Notes: generated by a model not told the origin, from the letters alone. 64,000 bases of DNA from Achromobacter denitrificans NBRC 15125 (GCF_001571365.1 NZ_BCTQ01000004.1:1-64000); one strand, 5' to 3'. Shown: positions 43,151-52,841, counted from the first letter of the stretch. Made by a program: numbers and translations.

Positions 43151-44926
43151 CTATTTCTTCGGCACGGTGTCGCGGGTGACGCCGGCGCGCAGGAAGTCGA
43201 AATCGACGCCCTGGTCGGCCTGGGTCACGGTCTGCAGGAACAGCTTGCGGTAGCCGCGTTCGGCGACGGGCCGGCTGATGGGCTGGGCCTCGGCGCGGCG
43301 CGCCAGTTCGGCGTCGTCCACCAGCAGGGCGATTTCGCGGCGGGCCACCGACAGGCGGATGCGGTCGCCGTTGCGGACGTAGGCCAGCGGGCCGCCGATG
43401 GCGGCTTCGGGAGTGACGTGCAGCACGATGGTGCCCGCCGCCGTGCCGCTCATGCGGCCGTCGGAGATGCGCACCATGTCCTTCACGCCGGCGCGCGCCA
43501 GCTTCTTGGGAATGGGCATGTAGCCGGCTTCCGGCATGCCGGGCGCGCCGGTGGGGCCGATGCGCTTGAGCACCAGGATGTCTTCGGCGGCGACGTCGAG
43601 CGCCTCGTCGTCGATGCGCTTCGCCATGTCCTCGGCGTCCTCGAATACCACGGCGCGGCCCTCGTGCTCCATCAGCGCGGCGTTCGCCGCCGACTGCTTG
43701 ATGATGGCCCCGCCCGGCGCCAGGTTGCCGCGCAGCACGGCCAGGCCGCCCACCGGGTAGATGGGCGAGGCCGCCGTGCGGATGACGTCCTGCGCGAAGG
43801 CGGGAGGCGCGTCGTCGAGCTCTTCGCCCAGGGTGCGCCCGGACACGGTGAGCGCGTCCAGGTGCAGGTAGGGGCGCAGTTCGCGCAGCAGCGCCGGCAT
43901 GCCCCCGGCATGGTGGAAGTCTTCCATGTAGTGCTGGCCCGAGGGCTTCAGGTCCACCAGCACGGGCGTCTCGCGGCTGATGCGGTCCAGCCCGGCCAGG
44001 TCGATGTCGATGCCCAGGCGGCCGGCGATGGCCGTGAGGTGGACGATGCCGTTGGTGGACCCGCCGATGGCCAGCAGCACGCGCAAGGCGTTCTCGATGG
44101 ACTTGCCCGTCAGGATGCGGTCGGGGGTCAGGCGCGAGGCGGCCATGGCCACGGCGGTGGCGCCGGTTTTCTCGGCCACGCGCACGCGGTCGGCGGTGAC
44201 GGCTGGCGCCGAGGCTCCGCCCGCCACCATCATGCCCAGGGCTTCGGTGATGCAGGCCATGGTGCTGGCGGTGCCCATGACGGAACAGGTGCCGACGCTG
44301 GCCACCAACTGGTTGTTAACGTCCGCGATCTCCTCGGCGTCGATTTCTTCGGCGCGGTAGCGGCCCCAGTAGCGGCGGCAGTCGGTGCAGGCGCCCACGC
44401 GTTCGCCGCGGTGCGAGCCGGTCAGCATGGATCCGGTGACCAGCTGGATCGCGGGCACGCCGGCGGACGCCGCGCCCATCAGTTGGGCGGGCACGGTCTT
44501 GTCGCAGCCGCCGATCAGCACCACGGCGTCCATGGGCTGGGCGCGGATCATTTCCTCGGTGTCCATCGACATGAGGTTGCGCAGGTACATGCTGGTGGGC
44601 TGCGAGAAACTCTCGTGCACCGAAATGGTGGGGAAGTCCATCGGCAGGCCGCCGGCCAGCATCACGCCGCGCTTGACCGCTTCGATCAGCTGCGGGGCAT
44701 TGCCATGGCAGGGGTTGTAGCTGCTGCCGGTGTTGACGATGCCGATGATGGGGCGCGACAGGGCGTCGTCGGTGTAGCCGGCGCCCTTGATGAACGCCTT
44801 GCGCAGGAAGAGCGAAAAGCCGGTGTCGCCATAGTTGGTGAGGCCGCGGGCCACGCCGCGCGCGGCCGCGCCCGCGCTGTCGAAAGGCCCGGGGGCCGGC
44901 TTGCCGTGCTTGGTCTCGTCCGTCAT
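43151..44926 (-). CDS. IlvD/Edd-family sugar-acid dehydratase (L-arabonate/D-xylonate type)
   Basis: A 591-residue iron-sulfur dehydratase. The cluster cysteines are C73 (NPCHG), C141 (IGGCDKT) and C214 (GTCSVMGTAST). Their 68- and 73-residue spacings match the [2Fe-2S] L-arabonate dehydratase as I recall it. The segment ACTDCRRYWGRYRAEEI is found in the sugar-acid rather than the branched-chain amino-acid branch. The ATG at 44926 is favoured over an upstream ATG (44995). It is followed by the GntR gene and divergent from a Bug receptor gene, so it may degrade the imported acid. Confidence 0.87.
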   Translation of the reverse strand: MTDETKHGKPAPGPFDSAGAAARGVARGLTNYGDTGFSLFLRKAFIKGAGYTDDALSRPIIGIVNTGSSYNPCHGNAPQLIEAVKRGVMLAGGLPMDFPTISVHESFSQPTSMYLRNLMSMDTEEMIRAQPMDAVVLIGGCDKTVPAQLMGAASAGVPAIQLVTGSMLTGSHRGERVGACTDCRRYWGRYRAEEIDAEEIADVNNQLVASVGTCSVMGTASTMACITEALGMMVAGGASAPAVTADRVRVAEKTGATAVAMAASRLTPDRILTGKSIENALRVLLAIGGSTNGIVHLTAIAGRLGIDIDLAGLDRISRETPVLVDLKPSGQHYMEDFHHAGGMPALLRELRPYLHLDALTVSGRTLGEELDDAPPAFAQDVIRTAASPIYPVGGLAVLRGNLAPGGAIIKQSAANAALMEHEGRAVVFEDAEDMAKRIDDEALDVAAEDILVLKRIGPTGAPGMPEAGYMPIPKKLARAGVKDMVRISDGRMSGTAAGTIVLHVTPEAAIGGPLAYVRNGDRIRLSVARREIALLVDDAELARRAEAQPISRPVAERGYRKLFLQTVTQADQGVDFDFLRAGVTRDTVPKK

Positions 44927-45146
44927 TTTCGCTCTCGATAATATTATTGATAATCGGGTGGCTGCATCATATCCAGCCTTTGAAAGCGGGGGCAAGCGCT
45001 TTGTTCGGCCGGTTTAATTGATCTTTATTCTCTATCAGTCGATAGAAAAATTCTGATTCTTCAATCAAGCAGCTGATCCTACACTGGCGCGGTTGACGAG
45101 CCGGGCGTCCCTTTCATTCCTATACCCACCCCGGCAGGAGACCTAC
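44927..45146. promoter_or_regulatory. Divergent promoter region of the dehydratase and Bug genes
   Basis: A 220-base AT-rich region. It holds the perfect palindrome ATAATATTAT (44938-44947), just upstream of the dehydratase ATG, and CTATC-AGTC-GATAG at 45032-45045. Either could be a site for the GntR regulator encoded at 42457. The Bug side ends with the ribosome site GCAGGAGA. Confidence 0.45.
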
Positions 45147-46142
45147 ATGTCAGACCTGCGTCTGCGGCCGCGTCGCGCCGTGCTGTTTTCCCTGCTGGCG
45201 TTGTGCGCCGGCGTTTCCGCTCCGGCCCTGGCCGCCGATGCCTATCCCGACAAGCCCATCCGCCTGATCGTTCCCTATCCTCCGGGCGGGGCGACCGACG
45301 TGATCGGCCGCGTGCTGGCGCAGGAGCTGACGGGCGCGCTGGGCCAGACGGTGGTGGTGGAGAACCGCGCGGGCGCGGCCGGCAACATCGGCGCGGACCA
45401 GGTCGCCAAGGCGCCGGCCGACGGCTACACGCTGCTGATGGGCGCGCTGACCAGCCATTCCATCAACGCGGCGCTGTACCGCGGCCGCGTCACCTATGAC
45501 GTGGAGAAGAGTTTCGCGCCCGTCTCCATCGTCGGCACGGTGCCGCTGGTGTTCGTGGTGAACCCGTCGGTGCAGGCGAAGACGCTGGCGGAGTTCATCG
45601 CGCTGGCCAAGTCCAAGCCGGGCTTCATCACGATGGCTTCGGCCGGCAACGGCTCGCCGCAGCACCTGGCCGGCGAGATGTTCAAGCGCACGGCCGGCGT
45701 GGACGTGTTGCACGTGCCCTACAAGGGCAGCGGCCCGGCCATGACCGACCTGATGGGCGGGCAGGTGCTGAGCATGATCGAAACCGTGCCGGCGGCCCAG
45801 GCCAACATCAAGGCGGGCAAGCTGCGCGCGCTGGCGGTGACCTCGCCGCAGCGCGTGGACGCGCTGCCCGACGTGCCCACGGCGGCCGAGGCCGGGCTGA
45901 AGGACTTCGAGGTGAGCTCGATGTTCGGCATCGTGGCGCCGGCCAATACGCCGGCGCCGGTGGTGGACCGCCTGAACGGCGAACTGAAGAAGATCCTGGC
46001 CAAGCCCGACGTGAAGGCGTCGCTTCTGGCCCAGGGCGCGATCGCCACCTGGACCACGCCGGCCGATGCCGGCGCCCGCGTGTCGGCGGAACTGGCCCGC
46101 TGGACCAAGGTGATCGACGAGGCCGGCGTCAAGGGCGACTGA
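45147..46142 (+). CDS. Bug-family tripartite tricarboxylate transporter substrate-binding protein
   Basis: A 331-residue periplasmic receptor of the Bug family, expanded in Bordetella and relatives. A signal peptide (residues 1-28, ending PALAA) is followed by the family start YPDKPIRLIVPYPPGGATD and GQTVVVENRAGAAGNIG, which form the carboxylate-binding loops. The ATG at 45147 is favoured by GCAGGAG; a start at 45093 lacks one. No TctA/TctB membrane genes are nearby, as is usual for orphan Bugs. The divergent sugar-acid dehydratase suggests a carboxylate ligand. Confidence 0.93.
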   Translation: MSDLRLRPRRAVLFSLLALCAGVSAPALAADAYPDKPIRLIVPYPPGGATDVIGRVLAQELTGALGQTVVVENRAGAAGNIGADQVAKAPADGYTLLMGALTSHSINAALYRGRVTYDVEKSFAPVSIVGTVPLVFVVNPSVQAKTLAEFIALAKSKPGFITMASAGNGSPQHLAGEMFKRTAGVDVLHVPYKGSGPAMTDLMGGQVLSMIETVPAAQANIKAGKLRALAVTSPQRVDALPDVPTAAEAGLKDFEVSSMFGIVAPANTPAPVVDRLNGELKKILAKPDVKASLLAQGAIATWTTPADAGARVSAELARWTKVIDEAGVKGD

Positions 46143-46179
46143 GCGCCTGCGCGCGCCGAGGTTGCGCCTTTGCCTCACC

Positions 46180-46209
46180 CGCCGGAAGTTCCGCGAGGAA
46201 TTTCCGGCG
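46180..46209 (+). terminator. Strong hairpin after the Bug gene
   Basis: CGCCGGAAGTTCC pairs with GGAATTTCCGGCG (13 base pairs, one G-T) around a GCGA loop of the GNRA type. It lies 38 bases after the Bug stop. A short T-rich stretch (GTTGTTT) follows a few bases on. The rest of the gap up to 46436 holds a run of alternating CG (46263-46273) and no gene. Confidence 0.55.
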
Positions 46210-46436
46210 CCGTTGTTTGCGCGCGGCTGTCTCGGGCGCGCAACAAGGCTTGCGCGAAAGCCCGCGCGCGCGCGTCAAATCGATTGCGCTTTCGCAGGGA
46301 CTCCGCGCCGCCGCGGTGCGTGGGTGCAATATTCCGCAATAAACGTCTGTCGGCCCTTCACGGGGAGGTTGACCCCGAATTGACTAGGCCGTAATGTACT
46401 TTGCGGGCCATCCTAGGACGGCAGGGGGATACCACA

Positions 46437-48434
46437 ATGACAGAGAACCAGGACGAAAGATCGATCCTGTACGCGCATTTCGGTACGCATAGCCCGTATT
46501 GGCGACTCGCCGCCGATAGCGATGCATTCGAACTGGCGGCGGTGAAGGGCGCAGCCAACATCGCCATGGCGCTAAGGCCGGAACAGGCCGCGGCCATACG
46601 CGCGTTGACGGGCATTACATCCAGCGTGCGCATCGACATCGCGCTGTACGGCGACATGTTGCGCCTGCATCTGGTCGGCCGCAAGATCAATCCGAACGAA
46701 TGGGCAGGCACGGCCTCCGCCCATTCCGATACCGAATCCGTCGCCAAGGACCTGGTCGAAGGGCTGTCCTTCGCCGAGACCGTGGTGTCCGAAGCCAATT
46801 CGGTCATCGTCATCGTCGACCAGAACGGCCGCGTGCAGCGCTTCAACAAGCTGAGCGAGGAATACACCGGCAAGCGCGAGCAGGACATCGTCGGCCGCAG
46901 CGTGTTCGAGATGTTCATGACGCGCGAAGAGGCCGTCGCCTCCCGCCGCAACATCGCCGAGTTCTACAAGCGCGGCCAGTCGTACGAAGCCGAACGGGTG
47001 ATCAACACGGTCAAGGGCCCGCGGCTGTTCCTGTTCCGCAACAAGTTCGTCACCAGCGGCAGCGGCGAGAAGCGCGTCTACCTGATCTGCTCGGGCACCG
47101 ACATCACGGAAGAGCGCCAGGCGCAGGAACGCCTGCGCGTGCTGGCCAACACCGACATGTTGACCAACCTGCCCAACCGCCACGCGATCACGACGCGGCT
47201 GAAGGCGGCGCTGGCGGCCGGCCCGGACGCGCGGGGTGGCGTGCTGTTCCTGGACCTGGACAATTTCAAGCGCATCAACGACCACTACGGCCACGGCTTC
47301 GGCGACCACCTGCTCAAGGCCGTGGCGGTGGCCATTTCGGCCTGCCTGTCGGAAGGGCAGACGCTGGCGCGCCTGGGCGGCGACGAATTCATCGTGCTGC
47401 AGGAGGCGGCCCAGCCCTGGGAACTGGAAGCCACCGCCCAACGCATCATCGAGCGCCTGCGCGAGCCGTTCCGCCAGGGGCTGATCGAGGTCTACACCAG
47501 TTGCTCCATCGGCATCGCCATGTATCCCGACCATGGCGCCGACCTGGACAGCGTGGTGCGCAGCGCCGACATCGCCATGTACGTGGCCAAGGAAGCGGGG
47601 CGCCATACCTACCGCGTGTTCCAGCCCGACATGGACCGCCGCAACGCCGACTACGTCTGGCTGGACACCAATCTGCGCAAGGCCCTGGCCGAAGACCACC
47701 TGATGCTGTACTACCAGCCCAAGCTGGCCGGCCGCACCGGCGAGGTGGACGGCGTGGAAGCCCTGGTCCGCTGGCGCTCGCCCGAGCGCGGCATGGTCTG
47801 CCCGGGCGCCTTCATTCCTTACGCGGAAGAATCCGGCCTGATCTCGCCCTTGGGCGTGTGGGTCATGCGCGAAGCCGCGAGGCAGGCGGCCGCCTGGAAG
47901 CGCGACGGGCTCAACATCCGGATCGCCATCAACATGTCGGCGCGTCAGCTGAACGACAAGGGGGTGGTCAGCGAATTCATGCGCGCGATCAGCGACGCCA
48001 GCCTGGATCCCTGCCAGCTGGATATCGAACTCACCGAGAGCTGCCTGATCGACGACGAAGACGCCGCCATCGAGCTCATCAAGCAGTTCCGGCAGCTGGG
48101 CGCGCGCGTCCACCTGGACGACTTCGGCACCGGCTATTCGTCGCTGTCGCAACTGGCCCGCATTCCGCTGGACGCGATCAAGCTGGACGCCAGCTTCGTG
48201 CGCGGCGTGAACGAGAACCCGGTTTCGCAGGCGCTGGCGCGCGCCATCGTCGCGGTGGCGCGCACGCTGGAATTGAAGGTGATCGCCGAAGGCGTCGAAA
48301 CCACGGAAGAGGCTGTGTTCGTGGACACGCTGGGCGTGGACGCCAAGCAAGGCTATCTCTACGCCAAGCCCATGCCGGCGGCGGAGTTCACCGCCTGGCT
48401 GACCCAGCGTCGCCGGCTGCATCTGATCGCCTGA
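46437..48434 (+). CDS. rpfR: RpfR: DSF-sensing PAS-GGDEF-EAL cyclic-di-GMP protein
   Basis: A 665-residue signalling protein. The N-terminal 95 residues match the place of the RpfF-interaction domain of Burkholderia RpfR. A PAS domain (about 113-225) senses the fatty-acid signal. A GGDEF domain has the intact GGDEF (314-318). An EAL domain has EAL (441-443), the metal and catalytic residues in DDFGTGYSSLSQL, and VIAEGVET. No RxxD inhibition site precedes GGDEF. Binding of the signal is known to stimulate cyclic-di-GMP breakdown in Burkholderia cenocepacia RpfR. It is convergent with rpfF, 22 bases apart. Confidence 0.88.
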   Translation: MTENQDERSILYAHFGTHSPYWRLAADSDAFELAAVKGAANIAMALRPEQAAAIRALTGITSSVRIDIALYGDMLRLHLVGRKINPNEWAGTASAHSDTESVAKDLVEGLSFAETVVSEANSVIVIVDQNGRVQRFNKLSEEYTGKREQDIVGRSVFEMFMTREEAVASRRNIAEFYKRGQSYEAERVINTVKGPRLFLFRNKFVTSGSGEKRVYLICSGTDITEERQAQERLRVLANTDMLTNLPNRHAITTRLKAALAAGPDARGGVLFLDLDNFKRINDHYGHGFGDHLLKAVAVAISACLSEGQTLARLGGDEFIVLQEAAQPWELEATAQRIIERLREPFRQGLIEVYTSCSIGIAMYPDHGADLDSVVRSADIAMYVAKEAGRHTYRVFQPDMDRRNADYVWLDTNLRKALAEDHLMLYYQPKLAGRTGEVDGVEALVRWRSPERGMVCPGAFIPYAEESGLISPLGVWVMREAARQAAAWKRDGLNIRIAINMSARQLNDKGVVSEFMRAISDASLDPCQLDIELTESCLIDDEDAAIELIKQFRQLGARVHLDDFGTGYSSLSQLARIPLDAIKLDASFVRGVNENPVSQALARAIVAVARTLELKVIAEGVETTEEAVFVDTLGVDAKQGYLYAKPMPAAEFTAWLTQRRRLHLIA

Positions 48435-48456
48435 CGCAGCCGGCGCGCGGCGGGGA

Positions 48457-49341
48457 TCAGTGCATGGTGGCTTCCATCGTCGCGTCGGCCGTGACGGCGC
48501 TGCGGCGGTTCTGCGCGATCACCAGGCGCTCCATGTAGGCGCGGTCCTTGGGGTCTATCGAGAAGGCGGCCTCGACCCAGTCCTCGGTGATGTCCATCAG
48601 TTCGGAGCGCGGCAGGCTCAGCACGCGCTGGCGCGCGCGCAGCATGGCGCGCATGCCGTTGAGCTTGGGCCGCAGCGTGTCGATGAACGTGCGCGTGGCC
48701 TTGTAGGCGTCGCCCGGCTCGAACAGCACGTCCACCAGGCCCCTGGCGTGGAACCATTCGGCGGTATGGGACTCGCCCGTGCCTATCAGTTCCTCGGCCA
48801 GCTTCATGCCGGAGCGCCGGGCCACCAGCGAATAGCCGCCCATCCCCGGGAAGAGGTTGAACGCCATTTCGGGGAAGCCCATGCGGGCGCTGTTCTGGGC
48901 CAGCACGAAATGGTGCGCCAGCGCGGCCTCGAAGCCGCCGCCCAGCGCGGTGCCTTCGATCATGGCCAGCGAAATCGCGCCGGTGTCGAAGCCCCGCGTG
49001 GCGGCATGCACGCAATCCACGCAAGCCCGGGCATAGGCCCGCAGGGCCTCGCGCTTGCCGGTGCGGATGGCTTCCGCGAAGAAATTGAGATCCCCGCCGA
49101 CGTTGTAGATCTGGGGCACCAGCGAGCCCGTGACCCAGAAGTCGATGGGCAGGCCGGAGTCCTTGGCGGCGCGAGCCAGGGTCATGATCTCGTCGATCAG
49201 TTCGTGATTAAAGCATGGGCGCGGCTGCGCCCGGAGCATCATCCACATGACTCGACGTCCCTCCTCGTAAAACGCGGAGATCTGTTTCAGATTGCCTGCT
49301 GCGGTGAAGGGGTGGCAGTCCGGATGAATGAGTTGATTCAT
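48457..49341 (-). CDS. rpfF: RpfF: diffusible signal factor (DSF) synthase, crotonase family
   Basis: A 294-residue crotonase-fold enzyme that makes cis-2-unsaturated fatty-acid signals from acyl-ACP by dehydration and thioester cleavage. The family core NVGGDLNFFAEAIRTGKREA is followed by the catalytic glutamates E138 (ALGGGFEAAL) and E158 (MGFPEMAFNLFPGMGGY), spaced 20 apart as in Xanthomonas RpfF. The C-terminal segment has DITEDWVEAAF and MERLVIAQNRRSAV. Position next to rpfR supports a BDSF-type system. No strong ribosome site precedes the ATG at 49341. Confidence 0.9.
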   Translation of the reverse strand: MNQLIHPDCHPFTAAGNLKQISAFYEEGRRVMWMMLRAQPRPCFNHELIDEIMTLARAAKDSGLPIDFWVTGSLVPQIYNVGGDLNFFAEAIRTGKREALRAYARACVDCVHAATRGFDTGAISLAMIEGTALGGGFEAALAHHFVLAQNSARMGFPEMAFNLFPGMGGYSLVARRSGMKLAEELIGTGESHTAEWFHARGLVDVLFEPGDAYKATRTFIDTLRPKLNGMRAMLRARQRVLSLPRSELMDITEDWVEAAFSIDPKDRAYMERLVIAQNRRSAVTADATMEATMH

Positions 49342-49700
49342 TTGCTTTCGTCCAATCGATCAAGGTGAGTCGGAGTACTGCGGCTTCAGCCTAATACAGA
49401 CCTTCCGGCCTCCGTCTCATGCAAACCTCATGCGACTGGCCAGACTTGTCCGTAGGTCAAAGGCCGGAGCGATCGATGGAAAAAATGGCGGCGCGTCCGC
49501 GCCCGCTCAACCCATCAGGCGAGGGGCGTCTGGGTAGAACGGATGAGGACGCACGCAAACTCGCGGCTGTCCGGGCGACGCGCCGCGCGCCCGGCGGGGC
49601 GCGCGGGCTCATGCGTAGGGAGGAGGGAGAGCGGCCCGCAAGCGAAGCGCGGCAAGCGCCACGGGTGCCGGGCCGGGCGGGAGGAACCCGGTTTTCGGGT
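49342..49700. other. Intergenic region upstream of rpfF
   Basis: About 359 bases with no supported gene; the open frames here are high-GC shadows. The right end has a short hairpin (AACCCG-GTTTT-CGGGTT, 49685-49701) overlapping the SDR stop, without a T-tract. The rpfF promoter should lie in the left part. Confidence 0.5.
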
Positions 49701-50444
49701 TCAGGCGACGCCGCCGTTGGCGCGCAGGATCTGGCCGTTGACCCAACCGGCGTCGGGGCTTGCCAGGAACGACACCACGCCCGAAATGTCCTCGGGCTGG
49801 CCCAGGCGTTCCAGGGGCGGCAGCTTGGCGTAGTGCTCGATCAGTTCCGGGCTCTTGCCTTTCATGAACAGTTCCGTCGCCACCGGGCCCGGCGCCACCG
49901 CGTTCACGGTGATGCGGCGTCCGCGCAGTTCTTTGGCGAATACCTGGGTCAGGCCTTCCACCGCCGCCTTGCTGGCGATGTAGACGGAGTAGCCCGGCAG
50001 GTTGAGCGCGACGGTGGTGCTCGACACGTTGATGATGCTGCCGCCGTCGGCCAGACGGGCGGCCGCCTCGCGCAGCGTGTTGAAGGTGCCGCGGGTATTG
50101 ATGCCGAAGGTCCGCTCGAACAGCTCGTCGCTGGTTTCGGCCAGCGATTTCATTTCCAGGATGCCGGCGCTGTTGACCAGCACGTCGACGCGGCCCAGCC
50201 CGGCTTCGACCTGATCGAACATGGCGCGCACTTCCGCGGAGCGGGATACGTCGGCGCGCACCGCCATGGCGCGGCCGCCGGCCTGGCGGATGCCGGCGAC
50301 CAGCGCGTCGGCCTCGGCCGCGCTGGAGGCATAGTTGACGGCGACGGCGTAGCCGTCGCGGGCGAGCCGGCCGACGATGGCGGCGCCGATGCCGCGCGAT
50401 CCGCCGGTGACCAGGGCGATGCGTTGCGGGGCGGGGGGGCTCAT
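49701..50444 (-). CDS. SDR-family NAD(P)-dependent oxidoreductase
   Basis: A 247-residue classical short-chain dehydrogenase. The nucleotide motif TGGSRGIG covers residues 13-20. The NSAG motif follows DVLV near residue 91. The catalytic YxxxK is Y155 and K159 in GYSVYIASKAAVEGLT, with the serine near residue 141. It resembles 3-oxoacyl-ACP reductase-type SDRs. It is divergent from a LysR gene that probably controls it. The substrate is unknown. Confidence 0.9.
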   Translation of the reverse strand: MSPPAPQRIALVTGGSRGIGAAIVGRLARDGYAVAVNYASSAAEADALVAGIRQAGGRAMAVRADVSRSAEVRAMFDQVEAGLGRVDVLVNSAGILEMKSLAETSDELFERTFGINTRGTFNTLREAAARLADGGSIINVSSTTVALNLPGYSVYIASKAAVEGLTQVFAKELRGRRITVNAVAPGPVATELFMKGKSPELIEHYAKLPPLERLGQPEDISGVVSFLASPDAGWVNGQILRANGGVA

Positions 50445-50556
50445 GGCGTTTCTCCTTGGGGAATAGGGGTGAAACGAATCATGGACTATTTCGCGAAAAA
50501 GATAATTACTCTATATTCGCTAACATAATTTCATTTGCGTTAATAATGAGAGCGCC

Positions 50557-51468
50557 ATGGACCGTTTCGAGGAAATGCGGGTATTCGTGCGCATCGCCGA
50601 GCGGGGCAGCTTTTCCAAGGCGGCCGAAGACCTGCGGATACCGCGCCCCACGGTCACCAACCTGATCAAGCGGATGGAAGCGCGCCTGGGCGCGCGGCTG
50701 CTGGAGCGCACCACCCGCCAGGTGCGGCTGACGAACGACGGCGAGGCCCACTACCGGCGCTGCCTGCGGCTGCTCGCGGACCTGGAAGAGGCCGACGGCG
50801 CCTTCCTGGACACCGCGCCCAAGGGCCTGCTGCGCGTCAATGCGCAGGGCACGCTGGCGCGCTTCTTCGTCATGCCCGGCCTGCCGGGCTTCCTGGAACG
50901 CTATCCCGACATCGTGCTGCATCTGGGCGAGGACGACCGCCTGGTCGACCTGGTGCGCGAAGGCGTGGATTGCGTGTTGCGCACGGGCGCGCTGCAGGAT
51001 TCCTCGCTGGTCGGGCGGCAGATCGCCCTGATGCCGCAGGTGACCGTGGCCAGCCCCGCCTATCTGGCGCGCCACGGGGAGCCGACGCGCCTGGAGGACC
51101 TGGAAGGGCACCGCGCCGTGGACTACCTGTCCAGCGCGACGGGGCGCAGCATGCCGCTGGATTTCATGGTCGAGGGGCGCAACGTGCAGCTGCGGCCCCG
51201 CGCCGCGGTCAGCGTCACGGGCGCCGAGCTCTATACCGGCGCCGCGCTGGCGGGGCTGGGGCTGATCCAGGTGCCGCGCTACCGCATCGAGCGCGAGCTG
51301 GCGGCCGGCGAGCTCAGGATCGTGCTGCCCGACATGCCGCCCGCGCCCATGCCGGTGTCGGTGCTGTACCCGCAGAACCGCCAGGTGTCGGCCCGGGTGC
51401 GCGTGTTCACGCAGTGGCTGGCGGAGGTCATTGCCCCCGCCTTCGCTCAGACGATCCCGGTCAGGTAG
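50557..51468 (+). CDS. LysR-family transcriptional regulator
   Basis: A 303-residue regulator with the CrgA/PecT-like start MDRFEEMRVFVRIAERGSFS. The helix-turn-helix is AEDLRIPRPTVTNLIKRMEA and the wing is RLLERTTRQVRLTNDG. The effector domain begins near residue 90. The upstream 112-base gap is AT-rich (50480-50550) and is shared with the divergent SDR gene. Its end overlaps the end of the convergent GntP permease gene by 22 bases. Confidence 0.9.
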   Translation: MDRFEEMRVFVRIAERGSFSKAAEDLRIPRPTVTNLIKRMEARLGARLLERTTRQVRLTNDGEAHYRRCLRLLADLEEADGAFLDTAPKGLLRVNAQGTLARFFVMPGLPGFLERYPDIVLHLGEDDRLVDLVREGVDCVLRTGALQDSSLVGRQIALMPQVTVASPAYLARHGEPTRLEDLEGHRAVDYLSSATGRSMPLDFMVEGRNVQLRPRAAVSVTGAELYTGAALAGLGLIQVPRYRIERELAAGELRIVLPDMPPAPMPVSVLYPQNRQVSARVRVFTQWLAEVIAPAFAQTIPVR

Positions 51469-52841
51469 TACACCGCGATCGCCAGGAACACCGACAGGGT
51501 CGATATCAGGGTGATGGCGAAGATGTCGCCGTAGGACTGGCGATGGGTCAGGCCGGTCACGGCCAGCAAGGTGATCACCGCGCCGTTGTGGGGCAGGGTG
51601 TCCATGCCGCCGCTCGCCATGGCGGCGATCCGGTGCAGCACCTCCATCGGGATGCCGGCGGCGTTGGCGCTGTCGATGAAGGTCTGGGCCATGGCGGCCA
51701 GGGCGATGCTCATGCCGCCCGAGGCCGAGCCCGTAATGCCGGCCAGCGAGGTCACGGCCACGGCTTCGCCCACCAGCGGGTCGGGAATGGCCTTGAGCGC
51801 GTCGGCCACCAGCAGGAAGCCCGGCAGCGCGGCGATGACGCCGCCGAAGCCATACTCGGCCGCGGTGTTCATGGAGGCCAGCAGCGCGCCCGATACCGCG
51901 CTCTTGCTGCCCTCGGCGAAGTGCGTCTTGATGGCCCGGAACGAGAACAGCAGGATGGTGAAGATGCCCGCGATCAGCGCGCCCATGACCGCCCACAGCG
52001 CGACCTGGTCCTCGGCGTTGACCGGCATGGGCTTGGCCAGGCCCGGCAGCGCCACCTCGGAGCCGGCCGGATACCAGCCCGGGATCCAGCGCGTCAGCAG
52101 GTAGTTGGCCACGCCCACCACCACCAGCGGCAGCAGCGCGACCAGCGGGTGGTGGTCGCGTTCGCTCGGCGGCGTGGCCGGCTCGTTGCGCAGGTCCGTG
52201 CCGTAGGACTCGCCGGCCGCGGCCGCGCGCTTGCGGCGCCATTCCAGGTAGGCGATGCCCGTCGTCAGCGTGAAGGCGGCCCCGATCAGGCCCAGCCACG
52301 GCGCGGCCCAGGTGGTGGTTTCGAAGAAGGTGGTGGGGATGATGTTCTGGATCTGCGGCGTGCCGGGCAGGGCCGTCATCGTGAAGGTGAACGCGCCCAG
52401 CGCGATCGCGCCGGGCATCAGGCGCTTCGGGATGCCGCCCTGGCGGAACATTTCGGCGGCGAAGGGATACACCGCGAACACCACCACGAAAAGCGAAACG
52501 CCGCCGTAGGTCAGCACCGCGCAGACCAGCACGATGGCCATGATGGCGCGCTCGGCGCCGATCAGGCGCAGCACGGCCTGCACGATGGCGCGCGAAAAGC
52601 CCGACAGCTCGATGAGCTTGCCGAACACCGCGCCCAGCAGGAAGACGGGGAAGTAGAGCTTGGCGAAACCCGCCATGCGCTCCATGAAGATGCCCGAGAA
52701 GACCGGCGCCAGCGCCGACGGGTCCGTCAACAGCACGGCGCCCATCGCCGCGATGGGCGCGCACAGGATCACGCTATAGCCTCGATACGCCGCCAGCATC
52801 AGAAACGCCAGCGCCGCCACCACGATGAACAATCCGGTCAT
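51447..52841 (-). CDS. GntP-family gluconate/organic-acid permease
   Basis: A 464-residue inner-membrane permease with about 12 helices. Family segments are MAGFAKLYFPVFLLGAVFGK, LRLIGAERAIMAIVLVCAVL and MNTAAEYGFGGVIAALPGF, with a glycine-rich TGSASGGMSIALAA loop. Members carry gluconate, D-serine, beta-hydroxybutyrate or similar acids. It is a single gene with a ribosome site CTGGAG before the ATG. Its end overlaps the LysR gene on the other strand. Confidence 0.88.
   Translation of the reverse strand: MTGLFIVVAALAFLMLAAYRGYSVILCAPIAAMGAVLLTDPSALAPVFSGIFMERMAGFAKLYFPVFLLGAVFGKLIELSGFSRAIVQAVLRLIGAERAIMAIVLVCAVLTYGGVSLFVVVFAVYPFAAEMFRQGGIPKRLMPGAIALGAFTFTMTALPGTPQIQNIIPTTFFETTTWAAPWLGLIGAAFTLTTGIAYLEWRRKRAAAAGESYGTDLRNEPATPPSERDHHPLVALLPLVVVGVANYLLTRWIPGWYPAGSEVALPGLAKPMPVNAEDQVALWAVMGALIAGIFTILLFSFRAIKTHFAEGSKSAVSGALLASMNTAAEYGFGGVIAALPGFLLVADALKAIPDPLVGEAVAVTSLAGITGSASGGMSIALAAMAQTFIDSANAAGIPMEVLHRIAAMASGGMDTLPHNGAVITLLAVTGLTHRQSYGDIFAITLISTLSVFLAIAVYYLTGIV

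Noticed and set aside
46263..46273. Alternating CG run, possible Z-DNA or repeat element
   Set aside because: Eleven bases only, within GC-rich DNA where such runs are frequent.
49419..50528. Plus-strand open frame across the rpfF-SDR gap
   Set aside because: Most of it is antisense to the SDR gene, has no ribosome site and is low-complexity.
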